A DNA stretch of 64,000 nucleotides, taken from an archaeon (GTDB lineage Archaea > Thermoproteota > Nitrososphaeria > Nitrososphaerales > Gagatemarchaeaceae). The position numbers were made by a program, and so were the translations under genes. This document shows, one piece after another, positions 24,831 to 33,990 of the stretch (the stretch's first letter is position 1; every line of letters begins with the position of its first letter). Location: assembly GCA_021819035.1 (NCBI GenBank), contig JAKASL010000001.1, positions 1,037,524 to 1,101,523 on the forward strand, in the 5' to 3' direction. Under the pieces are notes generated by a model that was not told the origin of the DNA, searched no databases, and saw only the letters and a program-made list of their open reading frames with translations.

Positions 24831-26363
24831 GTGAGGATGATACTCGCGCTTGGCCTCAGCATACTCTTCGCCCTCGTCATAGGCATATGGGCCGCCCGGA
24901 GCACGAGGGCGGAGAGCGTGATCCTCCCCCTCCTCGACATATTCCAGTCGATACCAGTCCTAGGGTTCTTCCCATTCGTCATAGCCGCCGTCTACGGCGC
25001 GTTCCCTGACTTCGTAGGGGCGAACCTCGCGGTGATCATCCTCATATTCACGAGCATGTCGTGGAACATAGCGTTCGGGGTGTACGAAGCCGTCAAAGCC
25101 ATACCCCAGGACTACTTCGACCTCCTGGACGTCGCCAAGGCAGGGACGTGGCAGAGGGTCAGGAGCCTGTACATCCCGGCGTCGATGAGCCGCGTAGCCT
25201 ACAACACCCAGATCTCCTGGTCCGTGGGGCTGTTCTTCCTGGTAGCGAGCGAGATAATCAGCCTGGGGACAAAGAACATCCCGATACAGTACGGCATAGG
25301 GGTAGCCGTCGAGCAGTTCACAGGGCCGCCGTTCGAGTATAGCAACTACGTCCTCCTCGTAGCCGGGATAATCGCGGCAGTGATCCTGTGGAGGTACCTC
25401 TTCCTGAGGGAGTTCGCGCTCTGGTCCGAGAGGTTCAAGATGATGGAGGAACCCAGGGAGACGCACAAGGACCCGATAATGCGCGCATACTCCTGGGTCA
25501 GCTCCAGGAGCGTCTCGAAGCTGTTCCTCCTCACCCAGGGGAGGGGGGTGACTAGGTTCACTTCGGCCATCACACGGTTCGGCCGCGGGCTCAAGGTCGC
25601 CCTGGCGATCTTCGTGGCGCTCTTCCTTGGGCTCATACTGGTTGCCGCCGCCTCTTCCGGGACGCTTCACCCCGAGGCGCTCCCTTCACTCGGTTCGCTG
25701 GCGGCCACTGAATCGGGCGTCCTTGTCGCCCTAGCTTTCTCGTTCGTCAGGGTCTGGTACGTGGTAGCCATCTGCATAGGCGTCGGCCTCCCCATGGGGG
25801 TGGTCATCTCTCTCAACTTCAAGCTCTACGACACAGTCTCCCCCCTGCTCGAGGTAATCTCGTCGATCCCCGCCCCCATCCTCCTCCCTCTCGTGGTGCT
25901 CATCCCCGTCATCGGGCACAGCCCAGAAGCCGTCGCCGGGATAGTGATCTTCCTCTCTGTCTATTGGTACATCGTCTTCAACGTCATGGCCGGGGTCAGG
26001 ACCATCCCAGGGGACCTGAAAGACCTCCCCCACGCGTTCGGGGTCAGCAGGAGGGTCGCCTGGAGGGACGTCTACATCCCCAGCGCCCTGACAGCCCTTG
26101 TGACCGGGGCCATCACAGCCGTGGGGGGCGCTTGGAACGCGCTCATCATAGCGGAGTACTTCCAGCCCAACCCCGCCCGGGGGGCGCTCACCCAGGTAGG
26201 GATCGGGATCGGGAAGACGATCACGTTGGCGACTGACTCGGGGAACCTCGAGACGCTCTTCCTCGCCGTGGTGAGCATGACTGTCCTCATCGTGGCGTTC
26301 AACCTGACGGTCTGGAGGAGGCTCTACCACAGGGTCACGAAGCGGTACGCGTATAACCACTAG
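24831..26363 (+). CDS. ABC transporter permease, two fused NitT/TauT-type domains
   Basis: About 510 residues holding two complete BPD_transp_1 (binding-protein-dependent permease) domains in tandem. Each has an EAA loop that contacts the ATPase: in the first DLLDVAKAGTWQRVRSLYIP, in the second DLPHAFGVSRRVAWRDVYIP. Each domain has about six helices. The family imports nitrate, taurine, sulfonates or similar substrates. The frame is open from ATG 24672, but those residues lie over the TATA box and do not look like protein; GTG 24831 or ATG 24837 fit better. No substrate-binding protein gene is adjacent. Confidence 0.85.
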   Translation: MRMILALGLSILFALVIGIWAARSTRAESVILPLLDIFQSIPVLGFFPFVIAAVYGAFPDFVGANLAVIILIFTSMSWNIAFGVYEAVKAIPQDYFDLLDVAKAGTWQRVRSLYIPASMSRVAYNTQISWSVGLFFLVASEIISLGTKNIPIQYGIGVAVEQFTGPPFEYSNYVLLVAGIIAAVILWRYLFLREFALWSERFKMMEEPRETHKDPIMRAYSWVSSRSVSKLFLLTQGRGVTRFTSAITRFGRGLKVALAIFVALFLGLILVAAASSGTLHPEALPSLGSLAATESGVLVALAFSFVRVWYVVAICIGVGLPMGVVISLNFKLYDTVSPLLEVISSIPAPILLPLVVLIPVIGHSPEAVAGIVIFLSVYWYIVFNVMAGVRTIPGDLKDLPHAFGVSRRVAWRDVYIPSALTALVTGAITAVGGAWNALIIAEYFQPNPARGALTQVGIGIGKTITLATDSGNLETLFLAVVSMTVLIVAFNLTVWRRLYHRVTKRYAYNH

Positions 26364-26369
26364 GCTGAG

Positions 26370-27161
26370 GTGGCGGCGATATTGTCGCAGCCGCACCCCT
26401 CGGCGGGTACCACAGTCGTGACAGCCGACCGGGTCAGCCTGGGCTACCACAAAGAAAAGGAGCCGCTCCCCGTGTTGGTCGACGTCTCCCTGAGCGCGAA
26501 GAAGGACGAGCTCGTCGCCGTCACAGGGCCTTCGGGGTGCGGGAAGTCGACGCTCCTCCGCATAATCGCCGGGCTGGTCAGACCGTCTTCAGGGAAGGTC
26601 ATGATCCTAGACACCGAGGTCACCGGGCCCCGAGCGGACGTGTCCATGGTGTTCCAGAACTTCGTCCTCCTCCCTTGGAGGACGGCCCTCGAGAACGTGC
26701 TCTTCGGGCTGAGCTCCCGGAGCGAGTTCACCGAGGAACAGAAGATGGAGAAGGCGAAGGGTGCCCTCGATGTCGCAGGCCTGTCGGGCTTTGAGGACGT
26801 CTACCCAGGCGAGCTCTCCGGAGGGATGAAGCAGAGAGTCGGGGTAGCGCGGGCCCTGGCCACAGAGCCGAGGGTGATGCTGCTCGACGAGCCTTTCAGC
26901 TCACTGGACGACCTCACAGCCGAGCGACTGCGGAAGGAGACATACACCCTCCTCATCAACCCGCAGAGCCCGGTGCAGAGCGTGATCCTGGTCAGCCACA
27001 ACGTGGAGGAGATAATCGAACTCGCGGATAGGGTGGTCGTCCTGTCTGGCAGGCCGGCCCACGTAGTGGGCGAAGTGGACGTCACTATGCCGAGGCCCCG
27101 GAACAAGAAGTCAGAAGAGTTCTTCCATTGGGTGGACAAGGTGTACACCCTGCTATCGTGA
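26370..27161 (+). CDS. ABC transporter ATP-binding protein, NitT/TauT type
   Basis: A 263-residue ATPase: Walker A GPSGCGKST (53-61), Q-loop VFQNFVLLPW with Gln96, signature LSGGMKQR (149-156), Walker B VMLLDEPF (169-176) and the switch His in LVSHNVEE. The FQNFVLLPW region is characteristic of nitrate/sulfonate/taurine importers. The start GTG is 6 nt after the permease stop (TTG 26382 is an alternative), so the genes are co-translated. Confidence 0.93.
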   Translation: MAAILSQPHPSAGTTVVTADRVSLGYHKEKEPLPVLVDVSLSAKKDELVAVTGPSGCGKSTLLRIIAGLVRPSSGKVMILDTEVTGPRADVSMVFQNFVLLPWRTALENVLFGLSSRSEFTEEQKMEKAKGALDVAGLSGFEDVYPGELSGGMKQRVGVARALATEPRVMLLDEPFSSLDDLTAERLRKETYTLLINPQSPVQSVILVSHNVEEIIELADRVVVLSGRPAHVVGEVDVTMPRPRNKKSEEFFHWVDKVYTLLS

Positions 27162-27213
27162 ACGCCATGTCCTCCTTAAATCAGAGGTCGTTCCGATGAG
27201 GGGACCGGTGTAG

Positions 27214-27732
27214 TTGGCCGATACAAGACCCCTTCCGACGGCCCTGATGATGCCAGGCAACGTGAGGGCTGGCCAGGTGATCAGCCTGGTGGAGATAGCA
27301 GGCAGCATCAGGGGGAAGGTCGACGTCCCGAAGCTCGCTGACGAGCTAGGGGCTGACATCGCGGTCCTGCTCCCCATCTTGGACACAGCCGAGATGCTCG
27401 GGCTGGTGAGGACGGAGAAGGGGGACGTGTTGCTGACGGACCTCGGCCTGAAGTTCCAGAAGACCACGCGGAACAAGGTCAGGATGCTGAGGGACAGGGT
27501 CGCCACCATAGAGCCCTTCCGCACGGCCCTGGAGCTGGCGTCGAGGAAGAAGGCAATCACAGCCCAGGAAGTCGCCGACTCGCTTGCAGAGATAGGTCTG
27601 AAGTGGCACTACAAGCCCGACCTGAACGAGGCGCTGGTGCGGACCCTACTGATCCACTGGGCGATCTACGCCGACCTGCTTGGCTACGACGGCAAATCAG
27701 GGGAGTTCAGGAAGGCTCAGTCCAGGCCGTAA
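27214..27732 (+). CDS. AAA_assoc_C-domain protein of the ABC transporter
   Basis: A 172-residue protein matching the nitrate/sulfonate ABC-associated domain (AAA_assoc_C), which elsewhere is the C-terminal tail of the ATPase. Features are ISLVEIAGSIRGKVDVPKL, a helix-turn-helix-like EMLGLVRTEKGDVLLTDLG and the later LNEALVRTLLIHWAIYADLLGY. It is probably a regulatory subunit sensing conditions inside the cell. TTG start 52 nt after the ATPase gene. Its end overlaps the convergent amidohydrolase by 16 nt. Confidence 0.8.
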   Translation: MADTRPLPTALMMPGNVRAGQVISLVEIAGSIRGKVDVPKLADELGADIAVLLPILDTAEMLGLVRTEKGDVLLTDLGLKFQKTTRNKVRMLRDRVATIEPFRTALELASRKKAITAQEVADSLAEIGLKWHYKPDLNEALVRTLLIHWAIYADLLGYDGKSGEFRKAQSRP

Positions 27733-29246
27733 GAGTGGACTGGCGCCCCTTCCACGACCGTGGCGAGGGGCTTCACCTTCCTGAAGAGCGCCGGGTGCAT
27801 CCCCGCCACAGCGGAGTCTAAAAGGGTCAAGTCGGCGGGGGCACCCTCGGCGAAGGGGCGCTCGTCGAGCCCGTTGGAGACGGCCATCGAAGTATACATC
27901 TGCAGGGCTTCGCCCATCCCGATGGCCTCTTCCGGGACTATCCCGCCCCTGGTCATGGCTGCCCAGACCCCGAGCACAGGGCTCAATGACTCCACCGGGC
28001 AGTCAGACCCCCCAGAGGCGACCAGCCCCTCGCTCAGCATGGACCTGAAAGGGTAGAGGTCGCGGATCCTCTCTTCCCCCAGCCTCTCCACCGCCCAGGT
28101 GTCGGACGTCACGAAGCACGGCTGGACCGCGGCCCTGATGCCGTGCCTTGCCATCTGAGACCGCAGGTCCCGCGGGAGGAGCCCCGCGTGCTCGATCCTG
28201 TGCCTCCTGGGGTTGGTCGCCCCAGTCACCTTGGAGAGAGCCCCGATGGCCTGCTCGACAGCCCTGTCCCCTATGGCGTGGACGATGGCCTGCATCCCCA
28301 TGGAGTCGACCCTCTCCACAAGGGCGGCCAGCTCTTCGTCGCCGTACGCCAGGAGCCCCGAGTTTGAAGGGTCGTCCGCGTAGGGCGCGCGCAGCGCGGC
28401 CGTCCTGGCGCCTAGTGACCCGTCCGTGAAGATCTTGACCCCGTTTAGCCTGGCTCTGGGGCCGGCGAGCTTCGACCGAAGCTTCCGCTCTTCTAGGAAC
28501 TCGAGGGAGTCGGGGGGGACATAGACCCTATGGCTCAACGCCAGCCTCTCCTCTGTCGCGAGGAGGGCCAGGGCCGAGAGCTCTTCGCGGAACCCGTCGG
28601 GAGAGACTATGGTGTGGAAGGCCGTGAGCCCAAGCCGGGTCCCCTCCGACTCGACCGCCTGCAGCCCGGCGGCGAGCTCTTCGGCGGTCCGGGGGATGCT
28701 ACCCCAGACCTCGGTCAATGCGCCTTCCTTCACTATCCCCGTCAGGTCACCGGCCTGGTCGCGCTCGAACAGGGGTCCGGTCCTCGACCCCAGGCCGAGG
28801 CGGCGGATGGCCACGCTGTTGACGAGGCCTATGTGACCGCAGACCCTGGTCACCAGCACCGGGTTGGCCGGGGAGACGCCGTCGATGTCCTCCTTCCTGG
28901 GCATCCTCCTGTCTGGGAAGGCCTCCTGGTCCCAGCCCATCCCCACCACCCACTCCCCGGGCTTCGCCCTGAGGACCCCGGCTTGTATGCGGAGACGGAG
29001 GGCCACGATGTTGCTTGTTCCGCGGAGGTCGAGGTTCTTCTTCAGCCACGCGTATTCGAAGGGGTGGCAGTGGGTGTCTATGAGCCCGGGGAGGACCGTC
29101 CCTCCGTTGGCGTCCACTACAGCGGCATCGGCGCGGACCGCAGGCTCCCCTCCCCGATAGATCCGCGCGATGCGCCCTCCTTCGCAGTAGACGCCTCCGG
29201 CCGAGGAGTCGAGGAAGGTGCAGTTCTTCAGGAGGAGCCCCCTCAA
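27717..29246 (-). CDS. amidohydrolase family protein (YtcJ-like)
   Basis: A 509-residue metal-dependent amidohydrolase. Metal ligands lie in LIDTHCHPFEY (first HxH), the Lys region VKIFTDGSLGART, HAIGDRA, HRIEHAGL and GSDCPVESLSP, all in YtcJ/Amidohydro_3 order. Substrate unknown. The TTG start (29246) overlaps the cofC stop (TTGA), so it is translationally coupled to F420 biosynthesis genes. A role in recycling or modifying an F420-related amide is an attractive but unproven inference. Confidence 0.85.
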   Translation of the reverse strand: MRGLLLKNCTFLDSSAGGVYCEGGRIARIYRGGEPAVRADAAVVDANGGTVLPGLIDTHCHPFEYAWLKKNLDLRGTSNIVALRLRIQAGVLRAKPGEWVVGMGWDQEAFPDRRMPRKEDIDGVSPANPVLVTRVCGHIGLVNSVAIRRLGLGSRTGPLFERDQAGDLTGIVKEGALTEVWGSIPRTAEELAAGLQAVESEGTRLGLTAFHTIVSPDGFREELSALALLATEERLALSHRVYVPPDSLEFLEERKLRSKLAGPRARLNGVKIFTDGSLGARTAALRAPYADDPSNSGLLAYGDEELAALVERVDSMGMQAIVHAIGDRAVEQAIGALSKVTGATNPRRHRIEHAGLLPRDLRSQMARHGIRAAVQPCFVTSDTWAVERLGEERIRDLYPFRSMLSEGLVASGGSDCPVESLSPVLGVWAAMTRGGIVPEEAIGMGEALQMYTSMAVSNGLDERPFAEGAPADLTLLDSAVAGMHPALFRKVKPLATVVEGAPVHSYGLD

Positions 29247-29854
29247 GCCATCCCCCTCCTCGAGAACCGAGCTGCCCTGCTGGCAGAGCCGGACGAAGCC
29301 AGCCCTTTGAAGTCGGCAGGTGAGTCTATGTCGAGCATAATCCCTGGTCTGGTGCTGACGCCCACAGAGAGCCCCATGCCGGCCGCCGACGCGAGGTGGT
29401 TCCAAAAGCTGTTGTTGTCATAGCTCAGGTGGAGTCCGGCGCCAGCAGGGTACAGGAGCGCGTTGGTCCCGTCGAAGGCGACTGACGGGGCCACGACGGC
29501 GTCCATCCCTTCGTCCCCGAGCGCGATGACGGCGCGGACGTCTGCTGAGGTCATGAGGGGGAGGTCCGAGGGGAGGACCAGGACCCTCTCAGCCCCGCTC
29601 GCGCGGGCACCCGCCTCCACGGCGTCGTTCACCCCCGAGTCGCCCTCCTCTTGGACCCCCCGCGCCCCGCGCTTCGCCGCAAGCTCGAGGATGCCGCGGT
29701 CCGAGGAGACCACGAAGCAGCTCGCCGCGAGGCCTGCCCCTGCCACCGCGTCCAAGACGTCCTCCAGGAGCATCTTCGAGAACTCGTCCCTCTGCGCCTG
29801 CGACAGGAACCCGGCCAGCCTGGACTTCCCCCCGGACGACTTCACCGGTATCAC
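29243..29854 (-). CDS. cofC: 2-phospho-L-lactate guanylyltransferase
   Basis: A 203-residue CofC. The N terminus IPVKSSGGKSRLAG is the nucleotide-binding loop of the family, then VLVLPSDLPLM carries the metal-binding Asp, and GTNALLYP and LDIDSPADF complete the fold. It activates 2-phospholactate (or phosphoenolpyruvate in some lineages) with GTP for F420 synthesis. GTG start, 14 nt after cofD. Gene order cofE-cofD-cofC-amidohydrolase on the minus strand. Confidence 0.92.
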   Translation of the reverse strand: MIPVKSSGGKSRLAGFLSQAQRDEFSKMLLEDVLDAVAGAGLAASCFVVSSDRGILELAAKRGARGVQEEGDSGVNDAVEAGARASGAERVLVLPSDLPLMTSADVRAVIALGDEGMDAVVAPSVAFDGTNALLYPAGAGLHLSYDNNSFWNHLASAAGMGLSVGVSTRPGIMLDIDSPADFKGLASSGSASRAARFSRRGMA

Positions 29855-29868
29855 TACGGCCAGGGGCG

Positions 29869-30780
29869 TCAGGCGGACAGCACCTCCCTGGCGACCCTGG
29901 CCTCGTCTGACGCGCCATCCATCCTGATGTCTGCGGTGACGCAGTCGAGCCCCAACCGGCGTATCCCCCGGGTCATCTCCCTGTCCTGGCCCGCTATCAC
30001 CATGGAGTCTGCGAACTCTGAGTAGAGTTTCGCCACCCCCATGGAGCTAGGCGGGACCCCGGTGGCCCGCATCAGCTTCCCGGCGGGGCCGCTGAAAGGG
30101 CGGTCCCCGACCATGGGAGAGAGGGCAACCACCCTCCGCGCGGACCTCAGCAGCCCCGAGTACCCCGGGATCGCCAGCGTCGGGCCGATGCTGGTGACCG
30201 GGTTGGCTGGACAGACCACCACCACGTCAGCCATCCTTACGGCTTCTCTGACCCTGGCTGGAGGGCGAGCGCGGTCTGCGCCAATGTACCTCACCCCGAG
30301 GACCCGGGGGCGGCCTTTCTCCCTCACCCAGAACTCTTGGAGGCCGAGCTCCCCCCGCGGGGTGGATACCATCGTCTGGACAGGCTCGTCGCAGGCGGGG
30401 AGGACGGCGCACCCGACCCCGAGCCTGTCCGCCAGCGCCTCGGTCGCTTCGGTAAGGGTGCGCCCTTCCCTGAGCATCTGGGTCCTCGCCAGGCAGTTGG
30501 CGAGGTCCCTGTCCCCCAGCCGGAACCAAGTCTCGACACCGACTCGGGCCAACAGGCTGAGCATCTGGAAGGAGTCCCCGCGGATCCCCCACCCCTTCGC
30601 TCGGTCTGATATCCCGGCGAGGGCGTAGCAAGCGATGTCGACGTCGGGGCAGACATAGACCCCGTAGACCCATGCGTTGTCTCCGACGTTGGCGACGACC
30701 GTCATGTCGACCCCCAGCGCCCGGACCCCTCGGAGGAGCTTGGAGGAGCCTGTCCCCCCGGCCAGGAGCACGACCTTCAT
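29869..30780 (-). CDS. cofD: 2-phospho-L-lactate transferase
   Basis: A 303-residue CofD. The N terminus VVLLAGGTGSSKLLRG and ANVGDNAWVYG form the Fo- and GTP-derivative-binding site; later VCPANPVTSIGPTLAIPG and SPMVGDRPFSGPAG are family signatures. It joins lactyl-2-diphospho-guanosine to Fo to give F420-0 (or dehydro-F420-0). ATG start 4 nt after cofE, so strongly coupled. Confidence 0.95.
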   Translation of the reverse strand: MKVVLLAGGTGSSKLLRGVRALGVDMTVVANVGDNAWVYGVYVCPDVDIACYALAGISDRAKGWGIRGDSFQMLSLLARVGVETWFRLGDRDLANCLARTQMLREGRTLTEATEALADRLGVGCAVLPACDEPVQTMVSTPRGELGLQEFWVREKGRPRVLGVRYIGADRARPPARVREAVRMADVVVVCPANPVTSIGPTLAIPGYSGLLRSARRVVALSPMVGDRPFSGPAGKLMRATGVPPSSMGVAKLYSEFADSMVIAGQDREMTRGIRRLGLDCVTADIRMDGASDEARVAREVLSA

Positions 30781-30784
30781 GGGC

Positions 30785-31534
30785 TCACCTGAACAGGTCC
30801 CTCTCCCTGGGCATCACCAGCTGCTTCACCCCGCTCTCCCCCCTGGAGTAGCTCGCGCCCCTGACGACGGCGACCGGGGTCCCGCCCAGCTTCCCAAGGA
30901 CGAGCTCCGCCGCCCCCGCGATCTCATCGACCACCGCCGGCTGGGTCACCCTCAGCTTGTAGCCGAACATGTCTCTCTTCCCCGCGTAGCGGACGAGGGG
31001 CTCGATGCCAGAGCACCCAATCGCGACGTCTGTCTGGCCGACCCGCCAGGGACGCCCGAACGTGTCGGTGACAACGACGGCCAGCCGCGCCCCCGATGAT
31101 TTCTCGAGGGCGGCCCTGACGTCCCTGGCGCTCCTGTCAGGATCCACGGGGAGGAGCGCGGCCACCCCCTTCCCCACGTTAGACTGGTCTATCCCCGAGT
31201 TCGCGCAGACGAAGCCGTGCCTGGTCTCTGTTATGATCACGCCGTGCCCTGCTCGGACGACCCTCGCAGCCTCTCGGAGGATGAGCTCGACCAGGCGCGG
31301 GTCCTTCCCCTGAGACCTCGCGAGCTTCTCAGCCCGGGGGCCGGGGACGACGTCCGCGAGCCTGACGAGGCGGCCCTCGGCCTTGGAGACCACCTTCTGT
31401 TTGACCACCACGACGTCCCTGTCCTTCAGGCGGAGGCGTCCCCTGCGCAGGGCTGCTAAGATGAGCCGGCCCAGGTCCTCCCCCGGCTTGACCTCGGGGA
31501 GTCCTCGGACCGGGATGACCTCCATGACGCTCAT
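30785..31534 (-). CDS. cofE: coenzyme F420-0:L-glutamate ligase
   Basis: A 249-residue CofE. Signature segments are IPVRGLPEVKPGEDL at the start, VVKQKVVSKAEGR (substrate loop), TDTFGRPWRVGQTDVAIG (metal/GTP site) and DEIAGAAELVLGK. It adds gamma-linked glutamates to F420-0 using GTP. First gene of the F420 operon. It is divergent from mrp across 80 nt with an AATTTAAG box between. Confidence 0.95.
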   Translation of the reverse strand: MSVMEVIPVRGLPEVKPGEDLGRLILAALRRGRLRLKDRDVVVVKQKVVSKAEGRLVRLADVVPGPRAEKLARSQGKDPRLVELILREAARVVRAGHGVIITETRHGFVCANSGIDQSNVGKGVAALLPVDPDRSARDVRAALEKSSGARLAVVVTDTFGRPWRVGQTDVAIGCSGIEPLVRYAGKRDMFGYKLRVTQPAVVDEIAGAAELVLGKLGGTPVAVVRGASYSRGESGVKQLVMPRERDLFR

Positions 31535-31582
31535 TTCGCGCGGCCCCCCCGCGGGTGCGATAAAGACTCTGCCGGGAGAGGG

Positions 31583-31590
31583 AATTTAAG
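31583..31590 (+). promoter_or_regulatory. TATA-like box for mrp/NBP35 gene
   Basis: AATTTAAG is centred about 28 nt upstream of the TTG start at 31615. Confidence 0.5.
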
Positions 31591-31614
31591 GGCCCTGCCG
31601 AAGCTTCTGCCAGT

Positions 31615-32670
31615 TTGGTCGACAACGAGGACGTCCTCAGGGCGCTGGCGGGGGTCAAAGACCCGGAGCTGGGGAGGGACCTTGTCTCCCTCCGCATGGT
31701 CGACGGTGTCTCGGTCGCAGGGGGGAAGGTCACTTTCACCCTCAACCTGACCACCCCCGCCTGCCCTCTGCGCTCGAGGCTGGAGAAGGCGGCCAGGGGG
31801 GCGGTTGAGAGGATCCCAGGGGTGGAGGAGGTGGAGATGAAGACCGGGTCGAGCGTCTACGCCACCAGAGACTACGCCCAGGCAGACGTGCTGAAAGGGG
31901 TGAAGAACATAATCGCCGTGGCAAGCGGGAAGGGCGGCGTGGGGAAGTCTACGGTGGCCGTCAACCTGGCGTGCGCGCTGGCGGCGTCAGGTGCGAAGGT
32001 CGGGTTGCTCGACGCGGACGTCTACGGCCCCAGCATCCCCCTCATGATGGGGGTGAGGTCCAGGCCCGAGGTCAGGGATGAGAGGGTGATCCCCCCCGTG
32101 GCCCACGGGGTGAAGGTCGCATCCCTAGGGTTTTTCTACAACGAGGAGACCCCGGTGATATGGAGGGGCCCCCTCGTGGCCGGCGCGGTCAGGCAGCTGC
32201 TGACCCAGGTGGACTGGGGGGAACTCGATTACCTTGTCTCAGACCTTCCTCCGGGCACCGGCGATGCCAGCCTCACCCTCGCGCAGACGGTCCCCCTCGG
32301 CGGGATCCTGATAGTCACCACCCCCCAGGACGCCGCCCTCAGCATAGCCGCCAAGGCCCTCGCAATGTTCAAGCGGCTGGACGCGCCCATACTCGGGGTG
32401 GTGGAGAACATGAGCTACTTCGTCTGCCCTCACTGCGGGGAGAGGACAGAGATCTTCTCCGGCGGGGGCGGGAAGAGGATGGCGGCTGAGAGGGGGGTCG
32501 ACTTCCTCGGAGAGATACCCCTTGCCGTCTCCGTCAGGGAGCAGACCGACATGGGGGACCCGGTGGTCCACTCGAAGCCGGACTCACAGGAGGCCATGGT
32601 CTACAAGGAGCTAGCATTCAAGGTCGCAGGGATGCTCAGCATCGTCGCCTACGCCAAGATGAAAAAGTGA
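31615..32670 (+). CDS. mrp: Mrp/NBP35-family iron-sulfur cluster carrier ATPase
   Basis: A 351-residue protein with an N-terminal MIP18/DUF59 domain (1-85) and a deviant Walker A P-loop GKGGVGKS (105-112), switch I/II DADVYGPS and SDLPPGTGD, and the cluster-binding CPHC (Cys271, Cys274). Family members assemble and transfer Fe-S clusters. The DUF59 fusion is common in this family. TTG start with leaderless spacing; divergent from the F420 operon. Confidence 0.94.
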   Translation: MVDNEDVLRALAGVKDPELGRDLVSLRMVDGVSVAGGKVTFTLNLTTPACPLRSRLEKAARGAVERIPGVEEVEMKTGSSVYATRDYAQADVLKGVKNIIAVASGKGGVGKSTVAVNLACALAASGAKVGLLDADVYGPSIPLMMGVRSRPEVRDERVIPPVAHGVKVASLGFFYNEETPVIWRGPLVAGAVRQLLTQVDWGELDYLVSDLPPGTGDASLTLAQTVPLGGILIVTTPQDAALSIAAKALAMFKRLDAPILGVVENMSYFVCPHCGERTEIFSGGGGKRMAAERGVDFLGEIPLAVSVREQTDMGDPVVHSKPDSQEAMVYKELAFKVAGMLSIVAYAKMKK

Positions 32671-32771
32671 ACCTCACGGAGGATAGCCTGCTTGAGGGGA
32701 CGGCCCGAAGAAAGAAGGCTAGGAAGCGGAAGCGCGGGCCATACCGAAAGTCATGGTCGCGGCGCTGAAGC

Positions 32772-33143
32772 TCAGCGGACAGCCACTGCTTCTATCTCCA
32801 CCCTGGCGCCCTTGGGGAGGGCCGCCGCCTGGACCGTGGACCTGGCAGGGTACGGGGGGGAGAAGTGCCTCCCGTACTCCTCGTTCATCTGCGCGAACTC
32901 GGACAGGTCGGCCATGAATACGGTCGTCTTCACCACGTTGCCGAGGCCCAGCCCAGCGGCCCCGAGTACCTGGCCCAGATTCGAGAGGGCCCGCCTTGTC
33001 TGCGCTACGACCCCGTCTTCGAGCCTCCCGGTGGCGGGGTCGGCCCCGACCTGCCCCGAGCAGTACACCGAGCCTGCGTCGACGCCCTGCGAGTATGGCC
33101 CTATGGGTTCCGGGGCTCCCTTCGACCTGACCTCAGACTTCAT
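32772..33143 (-). CDS. RidA/YjgF family enamine/imine deaminase
   Basis: A 123-residue RidA protein. The catalytic Arg is Arg101 in YPARSTVQ with Glu118 in VEIEAVAV, and the N-terminal GPYSQGVDAGSVYCSGQVG is conserved. It hydrolyses reactive 2-aminoacrylate-type enamines made by PLP enzymes. A single gene, convergent with mrp. Confidence 0.93.
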   Translation of the reverse strand: MKSEVRSKGAPEPIGPYSQGVDAGSVYCSGQVGADPATGRLEDGVVAQTRRALSNLGQVLGAAGLGLGNVVKTTVFMADLSEFAQMNEEYGRHFSPPYPARSTVQAAALPKGARVEIEAVAVR

Positions 33144-33256
33144 CGCGCTGGGTGGGGACCGCAGGGATAGAATAACGTATCTTCGGCGAGCTCCGGTCTG
33201 AGACGGGCGCCGGTTCCCGACCGTTCTCCGTGCCGAAGCCGCGGCCGCCTTTTGAC

Positions 33257-33652
33257 TCAGTGCGAGAGGGCCCGCAGGAGCAAGCGGTAAACGTCATCCT
33301 CCCTCTCGTACTCCACGGTCTCCTTGTGGTCCATGTCCGCGAGCATCCCCGAGGTGACCTTCCCCTTCTTGGCCAGGAGTATGATGCGCTTCCCAGACTT
33401 GTAGGCAGCCATTATCTCCATCCCTACCCCGATGCTCGGGTCGGTGACGTCTGCTACGATGGCGTCCGATGCCTCGGTCGCTTCCTTGTCCCGGTGGAAG
33501 ATGTTGACAGCCGCAACGCCCCTCCTCTCGATCGGACCAAGGACCCAGGGGGAAGAGATCGTGTGGCCTGCGTCGACGATGGCCCTGGCCATCGCGGTGG
33601 CGCGGGGGAGCGACCTGTTCGCTATCATCGGGACTGAGAGATAGACGTTCAA
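33257..33652 (-). CDS. nucleoside 2-deoxyribosyltransferase-like N-glycosidase (DNPH1-like)
   Basis: A 131-residue protein of the nucleoside 2-deoxyribosyltransferase fold. It begins VYLSVPMIANRSL; the central AIVADVTDPSIGVGMEIM contains the catalytic Glu and the loop used by 2'-deoxynucleoside 5'-phosphate N-hydrolases, and GKRIILLAKKG follows. Likely sanitises or salvages deoxynucleotides, in keeping with the pyrimidine-salvage genes elsewhere in the window. Confidence 0.78.
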   Translation of the reverse strand: MNVYLSVPMIANRSLPRATAMARAIVDAGHTISSPWVLGPIERRGVAAVNIFHRDKEATEASDAIVADVTDPSIGVGMEIMAAYKSGKRIILLAKKGKVTSGMLADMDHKETVEYEREDDVYRLLLRALSH

Positions 33653-33680
33653 CGCTTGGGAGGTCCTGGTGCGGGGTTTA

Positions 33681-33869
33681 TCACTGTCTGGCGAGGACGG
33701 TCCTCGCAGGTTGCTTGGCCCTCAGGTGGTCGCACCTCACCGGCGCGTGGGCATAGCAGAAGGTGCGGGAGCAGACGTGGCAGGAGTAGTAGTAGCCGAT
33801 ACCGAGCCTCCGCCCACAGACCTCGCAGGTCGGGGCCGACTGCTGCTCGGTGCTCGTGTACACGACCAC
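33681..33869 (-). CDS. small zinc-finger protein
   Basis: A 62-residue protein almost entirely composed of a zinc-binding module: CEVCG, then CHVCSRTFCYAHAPVRCDH, with at least six Cys and two His, similar to AN1/treble-clef-like small zinc fingers. Probable nucleic-acid or protein binder. GTG start, 28 nt upstream of the preceding nucleosidase-like gene on the same strand. Identity beyond zinc finger unknown. Confidence 0.65.
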   Translation of the reverse strand: MVVYTSTEQQSAPTCEVCGRRLGIGYYYSCHVCSRTFCYAHAPVRCDHLRAKQPARTVLARQ

Positions 33870-33990
33870 AACACCTGCCTGTTAGGGAGGGCACTTGCTT
33901 TTAAGAAGATGTGTCTGAAACCTGCGATGCGGAGCGGGGGGCGTGCGAAAGTGTATTCACGTCTCACCGTCTGCATAGTGAAATACGTTT

